From Sapria himalayana (taxonomy: Eukaryota > Streptophyta > Magnoliopsida > Malpighiales > Rafflesiaceae): DNA of 64,000 nt. Below the pieces are notes generated by a model. The model was given only the letters and a program-made list of their open reading frames with translations, did not search any database and had not been told where the DNA came from. Location: the NCBI GenBank assembly GCA_029783825.1, contig JAREIK010012209.1:283001-347000 (forward strand), given 5' to 3'. Positions 1 to 13,285 of this stretch are shown one piece after another (positions within the stretch are counted from its first letter, which is position 1; each line of letters begins with the position of its first letter). A program made the position numbers and the translations under genes.

Positions 1-235
1 GCTTACACCTGATCTAGGCTAGCTTGAAACATACCCAGGCTAGCCTTCTGCCTTATGTGCATGTATGTTGGGGTTTGGCCCAACTTGACTATACCCAAAA
101 TGACATAGGTTGCTGGTAAGCCAATGGGTCATGCCAGACAACTATTTTTTAGAGTAGTGCTGGCACGACATGATGTGTCGACTGGGCCTAAAAAATGGCT
201 TGTGTTGGTCCAACACAACCTTTTGGATGTCTCTA
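1..235. mobile_element. hAT-like non-autonomous element, right part only
   Basis: This is a moderately GC-rich island cut by the window edge. It ends near 235 in TTTTGGATGTCTCTA, a diverged form of the right terminus TTTGACACCTCTA found at the well-bounded hAT elements here. The AGGCTAGC words and the block around 181-235 resemble 58300-58646, so both probably belong to one subfamily. The left end and one TSD lie outside the window. Confidence 0.5.
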
Positions 236-479
236 TTTTGAATATGATACTGAGTTTTAATTTATGTATTTTAATTTCTTTAATTAATTTGCATATGCTA
301 AAATGGTTCCACGGGGCCTAGTATTCATACCATGCTATTTACCTTACCCATTTCACTCATTTAACTATGTTGCTCTTGGAGTTTTTTCTAGTAGGGGTTG
401 ATGTATCAGAGAAAGCGAAACATGTAGCGTATCTTCTTGGGTGATAAGGAGTTTTCCATTAGGCCTCAGTTACATTAGT

Positions 480-2600
480 TTGTGACTCATCTTTCCAATA
501 GCAAATCCTTGAAAATTATTGATTATTTTAATATTAAGTTTGATTCTTTATTTCTTTCATGCATTCTATTTATTATTGATTATCTTATTAGTGTTATTTT
601 TATAAGTTGCCTTTTCAGACAACTGAACGTTGATTTTATTTTATTTTCTATTTATATTTATTTACATGATCAGAAAATTTCGATGAAGATTTCCTTATGA
701 TTCATCAATATAAACTATGTTCTTCTTTTGTGGTAGGATATCATACTTGATGTTTGAATGTTGTTGATTATTTACTTGTATATCCTTGACTTGGTCACTA
801 ATCATTGACAACACTTAAAAATTATATCATAATATTAGAGGCTTTTCTATGCTAGAGTATGAGATGGGTAAGTTAAAAAATATATCAAAGTTTCTTTCAT
901 GCCTGTTAGACTTATATGAGTAAATATTTATTTGATTTGAGACATTCAAATATATGATGACAAATAAAAATGAGGCTCAAGAAAGTTTTTTATAAAAACA
1001 TGATTTATGTGGTTGGTTTCTTTTTATTTTACCATACATATTTTTTACATTTCAATTATTTCATAAAAAAATACAAAATTATTTTACTAAAACATAAAAA
1101 ATAGGAATAATATTGTATTAGAATGTGTCATAAAACTTTTGTACTTATTATATTAATTATGACATTGTACACTAGACTTTATGTGTTAGGACATCTAATA
1201 AAATGTGATTATAGAAATATAAAATAATTATTTAGTTGAGATTATTTAGAAATTTGTATTTAATAAGAGTGATTTAAAGTATTTTTGAGATGTGATATTT
1301 TTGGCAAACTATCTAAATAATTGGTTACCTTTTTTATTATTTTTCACTATGTGCTCATTTTGATTATTTATTTTGGATAGATATTATTTAAATTATTTCT
1401 TAGAATTTTTGGAGTATTTATTCTTTTCATAATATCTAAATTAGGATAAGATGACATCTAGAGTTTTGAGATGTTTATTTTATAGTTATTCTAATATCCA
1501 AATGATACAATTATTTTTTACAAAAGCCTAGTAGGGTATTAATGAGTGTTGATATTATTTTTTAAGTAATTTTTTTAGCTAGCTTAGGAAGACTAAGAAT
1601 TTAGAAACTACATCTATATCGATTGTTATTCTTTACCCCTCTATAGTTTTACTTGAGCTTCTAATTATAAAAGAGAATCACTCTTCAACTTAATTGAATT
1701 TGTTAGTTTACATTATGATGATAGTTATATTGAATTATCGTATGTATCAATAATTGTAGATCAAATTGACTTAAGAGAGAGTGATGTTTCATAGAAGAGA
1801 ACTTCCCATGAGATGACATGGTAGTCCTCAAGACTACTCAAGTTCTGACTCATGATGAACAGAAAATAAAAAACCTGGTCACTTAGAACTTAGAGTGTAT
1901 ACTATGAGAAAGAGACATGTGGAACATGTTAACAACAAGAGAGTATCTCAATAAGCTAGAAGATTTTGTATTCAGTTCCTTTGATCTTTATCATTTGATT
2001 ATCTTTCAGAAAAAATATAAGAGTTGTACCTATCATCTTATTTGATATGATTTATTATACTCACATATTTTTCTCTTTTATTTCAACCACTATTTCACTT
2101 GATGTTATCAGTATACAATTTTTATTTGAGATCTTATATTACCTATAATGATATTAGGTTATGTTGAGATTATATGTCCTCTACTCTAATAAGATGTGAG
2201 AAATTATATATTGACATTCGAGAAAGTCTATTATTGATTATTGGTAGATATTTACGGTGAAGATTGGTATAAATGGTAAGTAGATTGTCTTGAAACGAAA
2301 TATTTTGAGAGGGGAATTATTTAGATGTTTGATATGAATTATTATAATATATATTTTTTTGGTGGTAAAGATGACATATATACAAACTCTTATTTTACCG
2401 ATTATATCTCATAAATAGAACATATATCAGTTAGACATAAGATTTTCTTTTTTACAGTAATTTTGAGCAAGAGGTATATATATAGCCATACTTGGATTTT
2501 GAGCAGAATAGTTAACCTTAATTTATAGATTATGAAATATATTATATGATCTAAAGTATGCACAAATAAAGGGTATAACACACTATAATATCTAAAAAAA
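480..2600 (+). pseudogene. Degenerate Ty1/copia pol relic (copy 1)
   Basis: This AT-rich relic carries no open reading frame of useful length, but pieces of copia Pol can be read on the plus strand. Around 1880-1925 is a block reading like the linker between integrase and reverse transcriptase (LRVYTMRKRH, where relatives have a RPLKVYxRR pattern). The block around 2130-2350 resembles the N-terminal reverse-transcriptase region that is better preserved at 13600-13850 and 57610-57880. Around 2440-2560 is the EVYI block that follows the first reverse-transcriptase aspartate in copia elements. Many stops and frameshifts interrupt it. Start and end are approximate because no LTR was identified. 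Being a copia relic is well supported by its similarity to four other copies in the window; the exact limits are not. Confidence 0.5.
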
Positions 2601-3206
2601 ATTATTTCATAGAGGATAAATCATATAATTAATTTGCTTGAATCTAAATGGAGTTTTCTTGAGTCTCTTTGTCATGTAAATAAAAATTAGTAAAAGTAAA
2701 AATAAATTTAGAGTTGAGTTGCTTGAAAATATAATTAACAAAATATTAACTGATAGAGTAATCAAAAATAAATATGATATTGAAAAGTAATAAAAATTAA
2801 AATTGAATACTATAATATCAAATCACTTTAGAAAATGTATCATTGGATACAATTATTATTTTAAAAGGTTTGAGTTGCATCAAGGCACAAACTTATATTA
2901 GAGCTAGAAGCGCAAGGTGCACTTAAGGCATGTGCTTAAGTGGGATGCACTTAAAAGTTGTTTTGTTATGGTGGGTTTGCCATTCATGCTATGAAAAACA
3001 GCATTGTTTTGACTTGTTTGGGACCAAAATGATACCACTTTCCCTATTATATTTTTTTAATTAAAATAGTCAAGAACGATGTTGTTTTGGTTTTAATCAT
3101 TCTTTTAAACCAAACATCATTCTGGATATAAAAGACTAAAAGCTCTAGTCTCATCGTCACTTTAGAAAATAAGGAAAAAAAGTTATGGTCATCATTACTA
3201 TGAGAT
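2600..3206. other. AT-rich repeat tail plus a GC-richer repeat fragment
   Basis: No gene is seen. About 2590-2830 resembles 51300-51480 in the same orientation (shared words such as AGTAAAAGTAAAA and GAGTTAAGTT-like strings), so it is dispersed repeat. About 2860-2960 contains AAGGTGCACTTAAGGCATG-like sequence, recalling plant MITE families whose ends read GCGCCTTAAAA; this part is only a resemblance. Confidence 0.3.
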
Positions 3207-6200
3207 ATTAGAGGTGCCAATTTAGATGTGCTGGCATGACACGACACATTGCAATGTGGCCTAGCCATGTCATAGTGTCGTGCATTAGGCCCAACATGGC
3301 TTGTTTGACTTGCATCAATGTTGAGCTGTGCTGGGTCATGTCTGATCATGTTGGGTCATTCTAGTTTGTGTTGGTTTGTACCAGTTCATGTCATTTTGGG
3401 TAAAAATCCTAAATTCAAATAATATTTAAAGTTTTTATCAATTTTAATTTTTTATTAAATTATTTATTAAAAATATTTAAAAAATAAAAAATGGAATACA
3501 TAATAAAAAAAATTTGTGATTTTGCATTTGTAATCGTGTTTGACTCAAATAAAAAATTTATTTCATTCCATAAACAAAAGCAAAATATGATACATACACT
3601 GAATAATTTATATTTATAACATTTAATGAAGTGAAACATAGCTCATAAGATAATAAATACAATATAATAATAGTGTATAAATCATAATTATATAAATAAA
3701 TGATAGAAAAAAACAATGACAATATAGTTTAGTTATATCATTATCATATAAAAAATGAATCAACAATTATATGAATTATTAATTATGTTTATGTTATGTA
3801 GATGCATATGTAGATCTTCATCATTATGTTGTATCTGAAGGTATCGTTAGTGGTAATATTAATATTCTCAATCTCTATCTCCAATGAATCATCACTCATC
3901 ATCATATCTTGTATCTTAACTTGAATATTTAATATTAAATATTCTCAGTCCATCATACATCAAGTATCTCTATGATATCTAGTTATAGTTATAGAGTCTC
4001 TATGATCATCATATTATATCTGAAGGTTTCTAGTCATAGTTTCAATCTTGTGATCTATACAATCAGCCAAACAATATTAAATTGAAATGAAAGATCAATA
4101 TTTTAAATACATGATTTTTATTTCAATATCCATAATATTAAATTTAAGATAATTTTTAAACTTACTAAATATGCTATTAATATTGTATATGTACCTGGGT
4201 GCAATGCAAGTGTTGAGAGTACACATAGTCGAACACATATTTCTCACGTTATAAAAAATATTTAGGAATTTCATATAGAAAATTTTATAAGAATCATCAA
4301 TAATAAGTTTATTATTATTATTATTATTGATATTGTCTGATATTACTTATTGATAGTTAATATATGATTCAATATAAGGTAAATATAATTATAATGGTGT
4401 CTCACATTTATTTAAAATTTTTTATTTTTTAGGCCTATAGATAAATAAAGACTGCTAAACTTTTGTTGTCTGCTAATTATCTTAAGGTATTTTAGTAAAT
4501 TTCTTATTTTTTTTAATATAAAAGAAATAATTTTCATTCTCACACGTACTATCTGGTTAATAATATGACACTTGTACCTAATGTAAAAAATATTATCTAT
4601 AATGATTTAAATAAATATATTAAGAATTACTTTGTTATTAAAATATCATCAAAGTAATATTAAATATTTTATTTTGAATATTATATTTTCTTAAGATTCT
4701 CTTTATAGACTCATACATGATACAATCTTAATAAGAATCAAAAATTTCAGAAATATTCTAAAATATTTTTACTAAGTTTTTTATTTTGAATATATATAGT
4801 AGGTAGACAAACATGTGCATAATCCACCATTTTTTATTTAACCAAATATTAAATGTCATGAATATAATTTCACTATATTTTTTTTTAATTTATAAATTAT
4901 TAATTATTTTTTTAACTTATAATATTTTATTATGTCATTTATACTTCTGGACATAAAAATCATATTATAATTAGATTAAAAGTATGTTTGCATAATATTG
5001 ATTATCTTAGGATTATTTGAAAATATATTTTGAAAACTCATGATCATAATTATTTTAATTATGTATTTTTTCTCAAAATTATTAAGGTATATGAAGAGGA
5101 TCAATGAACTTGAACCTGAACTAGATCTAACTTGAAAGACTCATTGCTTAATTGGATTTTCCTGTGATCTAATATATCATATTTTTTGATAGATTGATTG
5201 ACATGTCTCTTAAGGTGATTAGTGTCACATATACTCATATATGTGTGTGTATATATATATTATCAATTTTTCTTTAATATTGCAAGCAATTGGTATAAGG
5301 AAATATGTAATGGTTCACGAGATTATAGGCAGTAAAGTGAGTATCCATCTTTAACTTTCCATTATCTGTCCATGGCTCAATATAAGCAGTACAAAAGGAG
5401 TATTGTTTTCTTGCTTAATTGAAAGCAATAGAGTGTTAGCGAGTTCACTTTCTTGGGACTCCAAACGAGCCCGTTGCTGTCTTAATAGTTGCCCATATAG
5501 ATATTATTTGTTATAGTTCTTTGTCTTTGCTGAGGAAGGAAATGTAGCTTGCTTACTTTAAATTCAATTGAAGTATTGAATTAATGGAATTCGTAGTGAT
5601 ACGTTCCTTTTTCGAGCGAGAAAGGTGCAGCATGTCATCTGGAGCAGAGCCAAGGCAGTTTATGTAGTCACTAGCGAGAAGCTTCCCTTGAGATTTTTTG
5701 CCTATAGATAGCAATCTTTTTTTTCACACTCCTTGAAAAGTTAAAATTTTTTATTATTATTAAAAATATATCTTCATTATTGAAGTTCACTTATTTTTTA
5801 TATGGCAAATAAATTTGAATTAAGTTTATTAGAAAAAATTTAGTTTTGGCCCAAGACCTTTTGACAGAGTTATTATTATTATTTACTTCTACGTCAATTT
5901 TAAATTTTATTATAGTTATATTTATTATTTACTACAATATTTAAATATTTTTATTTTATAAATAAAGTTAATTAAAAACTCCAAAAAATAAAAAAATAAA
6001 GTGTACCATAATTATTTTATTGTAGAATACTTTCCTTTGTACTATACTGTATTATTTTTAATCTCAAGTCTCAACTCAAATTTATTGTTACAATTTAAAA
6101 GTTACACTGCATATAATGTATGTGTCCAATAAATATTAAAATAATAAAAAAATTTACTAATAAAAATATTGAAAATTCAAAAGAGAGAGAGAGAACAGAC

Positions 6201-6613
6201 AACAAATAGAAGAGAGAGAATTAGGTCAGAAAATTTAAGTTAAAAAATTTAAATTTCATAATCTCTATTTATGTAGATTAGGATATCATTATTATTTTTT
6301 ATTTTTAATTTTATTTATTTAGGTCATAAATCTGACAATTATCAAAATTTTGGCGTGAAGTTGTTGGAAATAATATGACGGCTATGGATATTTTTTTAAA
6401 AAATTATTTTTTCAAGGCAACGTCCACGACATGGCCGGTTGACCCTGACCGTGCCACTGGGCCAGGAATGCGGCATGACTAGCTCTAGCTCAACATGGTA
6501 AGAGCCCTGCCTCGGGCTGGCACTATCCAAGTCCAGGAATGGATTTGGACAATGTTGTGTCGGGCCTAGCACGGCCAATGCAGGCCCTGCCTTGTGCCAT
6601 GTCCTGACGTATG
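3207..6613 (-). mobile_element. Degenerate hAT transposon relic with 7/8 target-site duplication
   Basis: The left end reads ATTAGAGGTGCCAATTTAG and the right end sits in the GC-rich block 6400-6613. The flanks TATGAGAT (3199-3206) and TATGAGAG (6614-6621) match at 7 of 8 positions, the TSD length of hAT elements. The interior follows the nearly intact element at 20899-24502 in the same orientation. About 4190-4330 matches the segment at 22380-22530, and about 5100-5250 matches the BED-finger region at 23340-23460. No usable open frame remains. It was probably autonomous once and is far older than 20899-24502. Confidence 0.7.
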
Positions 6614-6621
6614 TATGAGAG

Positions 6622-7148
6622 ACAAAAATACCTCACCTAGTGGCTAGGTGGTGCTGTCGTACTCTACCAGAGGCACTATCTGTGTACCTTGTTAGGGCGC
6701 GTACCTAAGTGACACCTTTGTGAAATCACATTACATGTGCTCATGCAAGATACCGAAGCCAAGCTTTGCATCTCCTTGAGTCAAGGTATACTTTTTCATG
6801 CATTTCACAACTATGATTATTATAATATGTTTTTGAACAAGAAAAAAATATATTATACATGGTATGATTGTTAATAATGTGAATTTGATTTTTGTGTCAA
6901 TAATTCATTAGCATGTAGTGTGAATATGAGTGAGATAAATAGTAATATCTGAAGGAAGATAAGTATCTGCTGATGTCTTATATATAAGTTTTGTATAATT
7001 TTTCTAGTAAGTACAAGTGTCCTAATAGTTATTTCTGTCAAAATCCTATTTTTTAAGATTTGGATTTTTTCCAAAAACTAAATTAGGGATTCTGCTAAAC
7101 TCTAATTCTTCTCAAATTATGTAGTTAAGTTACCAACTGCCATTCCTA
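6622..7148. other. Intergenic repeat-derived sequence, no gene
   Basis: About 6630-6790 is GC-richer and contains CTAGTGGCTAGGTGG and AGGGCGCGTACCTAAGTG, again recalling GCGCCT-type MITE termini. It may be the continuation of the fragment at 2860-3206 after the hAT at 3207-6613 is removed. The remainder is featureless AT-rich DNA. Confidence 0.3.
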
Positions 7149-7676
7149 CAATCGTGCATTCTGCTGCACACAACCATGCATTCTGCCGCACACAACCATG
7201 CATTCTGCCACACACAACCATGCATTCTGCCGCACACAACCATGCATTCTGCTGCACACAACCATTCATTCTGCCGCACACAACCATGCATTCTGCCGCA
7301 CACAACCATGCATTCTGCTGCACACAACCATGCACTCTGCCGCACACAACCATGCATTCTGCTGCACACAACCATGCACTCTGTCGCACACAATCATGCA
7401 TTCTTCCACACACAACCATGCAATCTGCCGCACACAATCATGCATTCTGCCGCACACAATCATGCATTCTGCCGCACACAATCATGCATTCTGCCGCACA
7501 CAATCATGCATTCTGCCGCACACAATCATGCATTCTGCCGCACACAATCATGCATTCTGCCGCACACAATCATGCATTCTGCCGCACACAATCATGCATT
7601 CTTCTGCACACAACCATGCATTCTGCCACACACCACCACATTTTATGCCGCACATAATCATGCACTTTGCCTCATG
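7149..7676. repeat. 22-bp tandem repeat (minisatellite), about 24 units
   Basis: The unit is CAACCATGCATTCTGCCGCA plus CA, 22 bp, repeated head to tail. Units in the first half mostly start CAACC. Units at about 7435-7600 start CAATC and are nearly identical to each other, which indicates recent local amplification. The last two or three units are diverged. The unit lacks stop codons in any plus frame, and 22 is not a multiple of 3. The array therefore gives several overlapping open frames on both strands, all artefacts. The theme of CA-rich and TGCA-rich words recurs at 25500-25830 and, as the complement, in leaders near 28200 and 51700. Confidence 0.92.
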
Positions 7677-7685
7677 CCACCACAC

Positions 7686-7968
7686 ATTTTACTGAGAATA
7701 ATACACAATCATGCACGGTGGTGCGCCGCCAAAACCCTAATTTTTTTAAAAAATTAGGGTTTTGGCCAGACTCGAACCGGGTTGAACATGGCCGAACCTG
7801 GCGGATTTCGTGTCGTGGGCTCGTGTCGGGCCTGACTTCCACAGAACCAATCCAGGCCAGGCACAACACGCTACAGTAACCGTGCCGTGCCTGACCCGAC
7901 ATGGTAGCTCAGTTGCGCGGCCTAAAATCATACTGGGTCAGCCCGACACAATCCATTTGACACCTCTA
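7686..7968. mobile_element. hAT-like MITE fragment, right end
   Basis: The GC-rich sequence 7760-7968 ends in ATTTGACACCTCTA, the same right terminus as the elements at 19019-19550 and 58895-59322. It contains a long palindrome, AAAACCCTAATTTTTT facing its complement, at 7731-7763; a related CCCTAAT core occurs inside 19019-19550. No convincing left inverted repeat is visible, so the left end is either lost or overwritten by the 22-bp array. An exact 8-mer ATTTTACT occurs at 7686-7693 and immediately after the right end (7969-7976), but without a left inverted repeat it may be chance. Confidence 0.6.
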
Positions 7969-7989
7969 ATTTTACTTGTATTATCACTT

Positions 7990-9560
7990 TAGACTTTTCG
8001 ATTATTGATATTGATGCAAATAATAATATTGATGATAATTATACTTTATTTTATATGTTTTTTTATTCTTAAAATGATATTATAGTTAATGACAAATAAT
8101 CAAAAGTTATTGGATATGAAAGTATTCATTTTTAATCTTTTTTATTTTTTTTTATCTTACTTATTATAAAGTGTTGTTCTGTTAATTTATTTTTTTGTGA
8201 GTTATTTTTTTAGACAATTTAATTTTGATTATTTTTATTGAGTTTTTCTATTACATTGAAAGACTTTGATGAAGACTTAATTTGAGATTGAGTAAACTGA
8301 ATTGTATACATACAGTTTAATGATAAAATATTCACTTTAGATATTTAAGTATTTTGATTTGTTACTTGTGTATTTTTAGTTTGATTATTAATTATTATTT
8401 AAGTTGAGGATATTTTATTTTAGTATTAGGGTATTTTGAATTTATAGTGTGATACATGATACATAAGAAAGTTTACTAGACCTTTCTATTCTAGTTTAGT
8501 CTAAGTAGTGATCAATTTGATCTGATATACTCAGATTTATGAGGATATAATAAAAACTAAATCAAAATATGATTTGAATATTTTGATTATTCTTGTTGAT
8601 GACTACTTGAGATATACTTGAATATATCCTTTTTAAATAAATTATAAGTTTTTTTATTTTTCAAATTTTTCATAAAATAATATAAAATTCAATTTGATAA
8701 AAATATGTAAATTTAAGAAATGATAATGCTTTACAATATATATCAGACTGATATCATATTTATCGTATGAGTCTTGAAATTATACACTAAATTTCATGTG
8801 TTGACACACTCCAATAGAATTGAGTGACTGAAAAAAATAATAAAAATTTAATTAAGATGACTTGCACATTCATACTTGGAAAGAGTGTTATGAAATATTT
8901 TTTGAGAGGTGTAGTTTTAATTATATTATTCCTCATCGATCATATATTTTATTCTATTAGTTTTTAGTATATACACCATTTCATATTTTATATCTCAGAG
9001 AGAGACTATTTAGGGTCTTGTTTTATCCTCTAGATTTTTTTGATGTATTTGTTTTGTCTTTAATTATTCTATAGGATGAGATAAGTTAATATTTAGGATC
9101 TTTAGATATGTTTTCCTTGATATTTTAATTTTCAAATAGGATACCAGTATTTCTCATAAGAAATTGTTTAATTTTATTTTTAAATATTTATTTTTTTTAA
9201 CAAGTCTAGGAAGATGTAAATCTACATATTATATTTGAATATATTATTCTCTCTCTTTACTATAGTTCTACATGAATTTTAATTAGCAGTCATTTATCAG
9301 GTTTACCTAAGCATGTTGATATTTAGTATGATGTTATTTTCATTAAATTATTATACCTATTAACTAATGCAGATCATATTGAGTCTGCATAGAGTGAGGT
9401 TTCCCAAGTAGGAGAATACGATTCATACCTAGATGACATACTAATATAAGAGTTCGCATCAGTACGAACAGATTTGAGTCAGAAATAAAAAGACCTGATC
9501 ATCAAGGACTTAAAGTTTATACTAGGAGAGAGACATGACCAGCTTTCATAGACCAGAGAT
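7990..9560 (+). pseudogene. Degenerate Ty1/copia pol relic (copy 2), 5' part
   Basis: This is the same lineage as copies at 480-2600, 40840-43600 and 56000-58060. Shared blocks occur around 8250-8560 and 9290-9550. At 9505-9540 the frame reads LKVYTRRET, the linker block upstream of reverse transcriptase. The relic stops abruptly at 9560, where an hAT element begins, and resumes at 13433. It contains many stop codons. Its left limit is approximate and no LTR was recognised. Confidence 0.6.
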
Positions 9561-11256
9561 AGAGAGGTAAATTGGGTTGCGTTGAGTCAGCACTAATTGA
9601 AATATGGTGGCTCCGTCGTGTCACCTTATCATGCCGAACACGTCATGATTTCTCAATTTGGGTCGTGCCGTGTATGCATGAGACTGAGTGAGGTTGGTTT
9701 GACACTGCCCAATGGCCTTACTGGGGCAGTCGGACATGTTGAGTTTGGCTAATGCCATCTAATCAGCACGATCAGGCCCCTTCCTTACTGGTAGCTCCTA
9801 GTCTTACTTCTCTTTACTCCTGCATGCAGTCTTGCTGCAAAGTGTGCACACTGCATGGCACGTCAGCAACTATCAGCTGCAATGCAGCCTGCCCCCCTGG
9901 GCTGTTTGACCTGGGCATGCTGACATGGCCACTTCCATGGAAACATGTTTGCTGCCACTGGCTCACTGTCAAGTCCTTGCTTTTAAAATTTAATTTTGAA
10001 ATTTTAATTTTATAAATTATTAATTATTGTATTATAATAATGATGTATAATATATATTGTACTAACATTAAAAAAATACACTATATTACATAAATATCTG
10101 AAATAAAAATAAAATACAAAAATTTTAACTTACAAAATTAGTTTGTATAATCCATATCATCAAAGCTCATAGTCTAGACAACTACACCTTCATTTTCATG
10201 TGTGTTTATATTATTATTTAAATTCAGTTCATTATTTTATTTTTGAAGACTTGTTATTGAATTTACTCAAATTTTTGAGTAAAGAATTGTTTCAATGATA
10301 TTAAATTGTAATATATTTATCTTATTTAAAATCACATTCATAGTTACCAAAAATATAAATTCTGATGTTATACTAGATACTTGAAAGGTTTGTAAATCAT
10401 GTGTTATTTTAGATAGCACAGAAAATGTAGATTAGTATGATTTCACCAACTCAATATGTTAAAAATTTTAATATCTTCATGAGACATGATGAAATAGTAA
10501 TCGATATCTAAGTAGCTTGACAACTTTCTCTTATTCGATGGACCTTTTATTTGTTTGTTCTTAGTTAATTGAATTGAAAAGTCAGCATCTTCGAATATGT
10601 TATTAAATTTCATTCTCAAAAGCCCCCTAAAATTATTATATTTATTATTGTAATAATTGAATAATTTATCTATTTACTTAAATCTTAACTTTTTTTTTTA
10701 TGGTTGGCTCATACAAGTAAATATATATTTTATAGTATTTTTTACCTCTTTCATTTTAACCACATAATCTATACAAGCAATCAATCAATTAAGAGATAGA
10801 GTAGATAATCAATATTTCAAATATTTTATTTTCATCTCAGAGGTTATGACACTAAAATTTATGTATTCCATATATTTCCTAAACAAATTATTAATATTGT
10901 ATATGCATTTAAGCGTAATATATGTGATAAAACGTATATAGACAAGCATATGGTCATTTTATTTAAAAAAATTTTAAGAAATTTCATAAATAAAATTCTT
11001 ATCCTATAGTCTGATTAATTAATTATTATTTTTTCGTTTTTATTTTAAAAGTAATCAGAAATTATGTGATAGTAACCAATATATGAATTTGATATTAAAT
11101 AAATATAATTACAATGATATTTGACATTCACTTAGAACTTTTTTTAGACCCGTTGACTTACAAAGTGTTAAACTCTTATAGTCTATAAGATATCTTAAGG
11201 TATTTGAGTATATTTTTTATATGGTCTGATTTGAGAGAAATTGTTTTTATTCCTGT

Positions 11257-11475
11257 TTATACTATTAGATTAATTATATGACATGTAAATCTAACATAAT
11301 AAATCTTACCTAAAGGCCAATATTTATTGGTTTCCACAAATATATTAATCAATATATTATTATTTGAAGAGTTATCAAATATTATTTTAAATATTTTATT
11401 TTGAATATCATATTTCATAAAAATCCTTGACAAACACTTAAAAATAGCAGTCACCATGAAGATGAATGATCTCAC
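11257..11475 (-). pseudogene. hAT transposase fragment (RNase H-like core)
   Basis: This 72-codon open stretch reads IFKCLSRIFMKYDIQNKI, then FDNSSNN, PLGKIYYVRFTCHIINLIV. It aligns block by block with the core of the transposase at 22469-23290 (FDNAANN and CHVINLIV). FDN holds the second catalytic aspartate of hAT transposases, and the C..H motif follows it as expected. It is a surviving fragment of the element 9561-13424 and cannot encode a working enzyme. Confidence 0.75.
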
Positions 11476-12684
11476 AAAATACTACTACTTTTTTATTTAA
11501 TTTCTGTTTAAAATCAACAAAGTGGACTATTACGCATGCAAATGTATTGATATCGTGACTAGTTTAGATATCAACATTATAAAGACTACTCCTCTTTGTA
11601 TTATTAATTGATTAATTATTAATTATTTTTTATTTTATAATATTCTATATCATTCTTACTGGTTAACATAGGAATCTTATGATATGTTAGCTGAATGTAT
11701 TTGTTTATAAAATAAAGTAATTTAAGATCCTTCAAAAATCTAATCAAAAGTTTCATACTAGTGATTAATTTCACAATGCCTTCCCTTACATATTAATAAC
11801 AATAATTAAAAATGGTCATTAAAGTTGATGTTGATTTAACTTTAAAGATCTATCTACTAAGTTGAATTTGTCTAGGATCTAATATACTAAATTTTTTGAT
11901 ACGTTGTCTAGCGAATCTTCTAATATATCTAGTATCACTAGTACTCTTATACATAAATACATATATATATATATATATTATAACATATACATCAATCCAA
12001 ATCATCTTTGATACTTTTGGATTTTTTTAATTATCTTAAAATATGTTCATATTATTGATATTTACATATTCTTAGATTTTTTAGGCATAGGCACATGGGC
12101 ATAAGCCTTGGGAGATAACCCAACCTTGAACATTTCGGTTGAGTTATCGTTATCTATGTATATGTATATTTCATTCTTATAATATTCATTATTTATTTAT
12201 TTTTAGTCTTTAGATATTATCGGGGTGAAAATTTTTTTTATAATGTTAATTAATTTTATTATAATTTAAAAAATAGATTAACAATTTTTATTTTCAAAAC
12301 AATAAATATGCAATTATGAAATTTGTATTTTTACTTTGTGTGCAATACTACTTGTAATAATTCTGCAAATATAATTATTATATCATCTTGTCAACTAAAA
12401 TTAATTTGTCAAATTAAAAATATAATAATATTATAAATATGTTTTAAAATAAAATTAAATATGTTAAAAAAATTGGATAGCAGATTGATTATTATAATTT
12501 AAGGGAATGAGAAAGAGAGTGATGAGATGAGAGGAGAGATTATAATAAGTTATGAAAAATAGAATATGTTTATATGTTATTCTTAAACAAATTTTCATTT
12601 AAAATTAAATATTTTTAATTTTATTATTATTTTTATTTTCATAAATTCGATAATTATCAAATTTAATGCCTTGGTTTCTAGGAA

Positions 12685-13285
12685 TAAAGGTGTCAAACCG
12701 GCTGTGCTAATGCTGCATGGCCTATTTTTTAAAGTCACGACTGTACTACCGGGCTGTGCCATCCATGGTAAGGTTAAATTTTCATGCCATGACAAATACA
12801 CCCTGTGATGTGATCCACCAGTCCAGCACGACACAGTGAGTATGACCTAGTGCACTGTCGTGTCCGTCCATGCCGAAATGGTGAAATTTGAAGATGTATA
12901 GGTTATGCATCTTTGTTGTTACCTGACGCTGACATGATGTGTACGTCCATTGATGGCTATTTGGTGAACAACTTATGGGCTGACCAATTACAATCGGTCA
13001 TGTGACCAATTGTTTTTTAAAAAATGGACAGCCCGAATATTGCCTAATGGGGACCTCATCGAGAGGTCACCTGAGCTGGTAAACTATGCTGCCGAGCCAA
13101 ACACACAGGTCATGCTTGAACTGACATGAGGCACAACTCATGCCGGCCTAGAACGGCATGAACTATGCCATAGTGCGGCCCGATTCAGCCCGATGCATGA
13201 TTCTAGACTATGCCATGCTGGACTAGGCACTGCTAAATTAGGCTGTGGGTCATGCCGGCTGCCCGCCCCTTTTGGACATTTCTAG
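12685..13285. mobile_element. 601-bp non-autonomous hAT (family A) with perfect 8-bp TSD
   Basis: The left end AAAGGTGTCAAACCGGC and the complement of the right end (AGAAATGTCCAAAAGG) are imperfect inverted repeats. The element is flanked by CTAGGAAT at 12677-12684 and again at 13286-13293, an exact 8-bp duplication. It has no coding capacity. Its middle, around 12980-13090 (ACCAATTACAATCGGTCATG and GAGAGGTCACC), resembles the middles of 24666-25251 and 58723-59717, so these are one family. It sits inside the older hAT at 9561-13424. Confidence 0.88.

Noticed and set aside
7149..7676. CRISPR-like array
   Set aside because: The units are contiguous with no unique spacers, and the DNA is from a plant.
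7117..7695. Six overlapping open frames encoding Met/His/Cys-rich repeat proteins
   Set aside because: They are products of the 22-bp repeat, which lacks stops in all plus frames and in the minus frames used. There is no start context, no homology, and both strands are open together.
7686..7976. Exact 8-mer ATTTTACT on both sides of a hAT-like end, as a TSD for 7694-7968
   Set aside because: There is no left inverted repeat next to 7694, so the match may be chance in AT-rich DNA. Kept only as a remark.
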